Part shown: positions 4,647-5,397 of the stretch, piece by piece
Layout of the letters: every line of letters starts with the position of its first letter
Numbering within the stretch: position 1 is the first letter of the stretch
NCBI GenBank assembly: GCA_016919605.1
Contig: JACXTQ010000181.1
Location: 1 to 5,397, forward strand
Reading direction: 5' to 3'
Source: Methylovulum sp.
Lineage (GTDB): Bacteria; Pseudomonadota; Gammaproteobacteria; Methylococcales; Methylomonadaceae
DNA length: 5,397 bases
Notes under the pieces: model-generated
Seen by the model: only the letters and a program-made list of their open reading frames with translations
Told to the model about the DNA's origin: nothing
The model's database searches: none
Program-made: the position numbers and the translations under genes

Positions 4647-5397
4647 TTGCCGCCCAATTCGTTACGGTATCTTGCCAAAGCCCACAGCGGGAAGAATTTG
4701 TCGTAGCCGTGATATTTCAGATAAAACACCTTAGGGAAACCTGGGGCGGTAAAGCATTTGTCATTCCATAAACCATCGGCTTGTTGGTGACGTAAGAGAA
4801 AATCAATGCCTGCCTTAACTTCGGGGCTACGCGCTTCACCTGCCGCCATCAACCCCAATAAGGCCCAGGCGGTTTGGAAGGCGGTGCTGCAACGGTATTT
4901 GCCGCTGTAGCTTAAATCGTGGTAACTGAAATTGTCTTCACCCCAACCGCCATCGGCACGTTGGACGCTTTTTAACCAGCGTGCTGCTTTGGTGTACATG
5001 GCATCGGTTTTTGGCAAAGCGGTTTGCTCCAAGCCTAACAGCACTGACCATGTGCCGTAGATATAGTTGGTTCCCCAACGGCCAAACCAAGAGCCGTCGG
5101 CTTCTTGCTCGGTACGCAGGTAAGCGAGCGAACGCGCCAAAGCAGGTTGGTATTCGTCATGGTCTTGGGCAACCCTTGCCATCAGCATCGCACAACGGGC
5201 GCTGACATCGGCGGTTGGTGGATCAAGCAAGGCACCATGATCGGCAAAGGGGATTTCGTTCAAATAATAATAAGTATTATCGACATCAAACGCCCCATAA
5301 CCACCATTTTGGGACTGCATCCCGACAATCCAACGGGTTGCGCGGTGGATAGATTCGTCCAATTCAGGCAATTGCGAATCGGCCATGGCAAAGCCCA
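4643..5397 (-). CDS. shc: Squalene-hopene cyclase, C-terminal part (cut by window edge)
   Basis: Shc is a membrane-associated class II triterpene cyclase that turns squalene into hopene or hopanol. The 250 complete codons visible are the C-terminal part of a roughly 630-670-residue enzyme; the reading frame is open through the edge, with Gly-Phe-Ala before the Met at 5386, which is internal. Numbering from that Met, the family signature GGYGAFDVDNT (28-38) leads into IPFADHG (45-51) and DPPTADVSARC (55-65), part of the active-site wall. Structural QW repeats are clear: QEADGSW (94-100), QRADGGW (142-148) and QQADGLW (201-207). The C-terminal GFPKVFYLKYHGYDKFFPLW (216-235) carries the aromatic residues lining the cavity. 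At the position of Alicyclobacillus His451 this protein has Arg (R64), which I recall as usual in proteobacterial cyclases. The catalytic DXDDTA motif lies upstream, outside the window. The gene overlaps hpnG by 4 bp. Confidence 0.96.
   Translation of the reverse strand, partial: GFAMADSQLPELDESIHRATRWIVGMQSQNGGYGAFDVDNTYYYLNEIPFADHGALLDPPTADVSARCAMLMARVAQDHDEYQPALARSLAYLRTEQEADGSWFGRWGTNYIYGTWSVLLGLEQTALPKTDAMYTKAARWLKSVQRADGGWGEDNFSYHDLSYSGKYRCSTAFQTAWALLGLMAAGEARSPEVKAGIDFLLRHQQADGLWNDKCFTAPGFPKVFYLKYHGYDKFFPLWALARYRNELGGK

Noticed and set aside
5276..5290. The motif DVDNT in the cyclase taken as the catalytic DXDDTA
   Set aside because: DVDNT followed by the IPF and DPP motifs is a separate conserved stretch downstream of the catalytic motif in squalene-hopene cyclases; the catalytic aspartates are outside the window.
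5384..5386. ATG at 5386 as the start of a short cyclase-like gene
   Set aside because: The frame stays open upstream to the window edge (Gly-Phe-Ala precedes it), and the sequence from here begins in the middle of the cyclase fold, so it is an internal Met.
1..5397. Possible tRNA, rRNA, CRISPR array, insertion sequence or phage element
   Set aside because: No cloverleaf-like segments, regular spaced repeats, transposase or integrase frames or terminal inverted repeats were seen; nearly all the sequence is accounted for by metabolic and copper genes.

Overview
The window is most likely from a gammaproteobacterium that makes hopanoids, plausibly a type I methanotroph (Methylococcales). This rests on the gene set (squalene-hopene cyclase, hopanoid nucleoside phosphorylase HpnG, the aminohopanoid transaminase HpnO, a copC-copD copper pair and dxs), on the style of the proteins and on moderate G+C. 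No methane-oxidation gene is present, so the taxonomic call is inference. Every supported gene lies on the minus strand, so transcription runs from high to low coordinates.

Layout in the direction of transcription: (1) 5397-4643, the C-terminal 250 codons of shc, cut by the window edge. (2) 4646-3918, hpnG, which starts on GTG and overlaps the shc stop by 4 bp. (3) 3917-3558, a 360-bp gap with no convincing gene; it holds a candidate sigma70-type promoter, several inverted and direct repeats, and an A/T-flanked hairpin in the presumed leader. (4) 3557-2166, hpnO, a class III PLP aminotransferase. (5) 2164-1814, copC, 1 nt after hpnO. (6) 1804-155, copD, 9 nt after copC, a long polytopic membrane protein. 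(7) 152-1, the first 50 codons of dxs, 2 nt after copD and cut by the left edge.

How they fit together: DXS makes 1-deoxyxylulose 5-phosphate, the first committed intermediate of the MEP route to isoprenoids. Squalene from that supply is cyclised by Shc. After adenosylation by HpnH, which is not in this window, HpnG releases adenine to give ribosylhopane. HpnO is the amino-transfer enzyme linked to aminobacteriohopanetriol-type lipids. The first and last steps of one lipid pathway are thus placed together. The surprise is the copper pair copC-copD, placed between hpnO and dxs with gaps of 1, 9 and 2 nt, so hpnO-copC-copD-dxs looks like one transcription unit. Shc-hpnG looks like a separate translationally coupled unit, or the upstream part of the same one; no clear terminator is visible after hpnG.

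The points most worth following up are the copper genes inside a hopanoid/isoprenoid operon, and the repeat-rich 360-bp region in front of hpnO.
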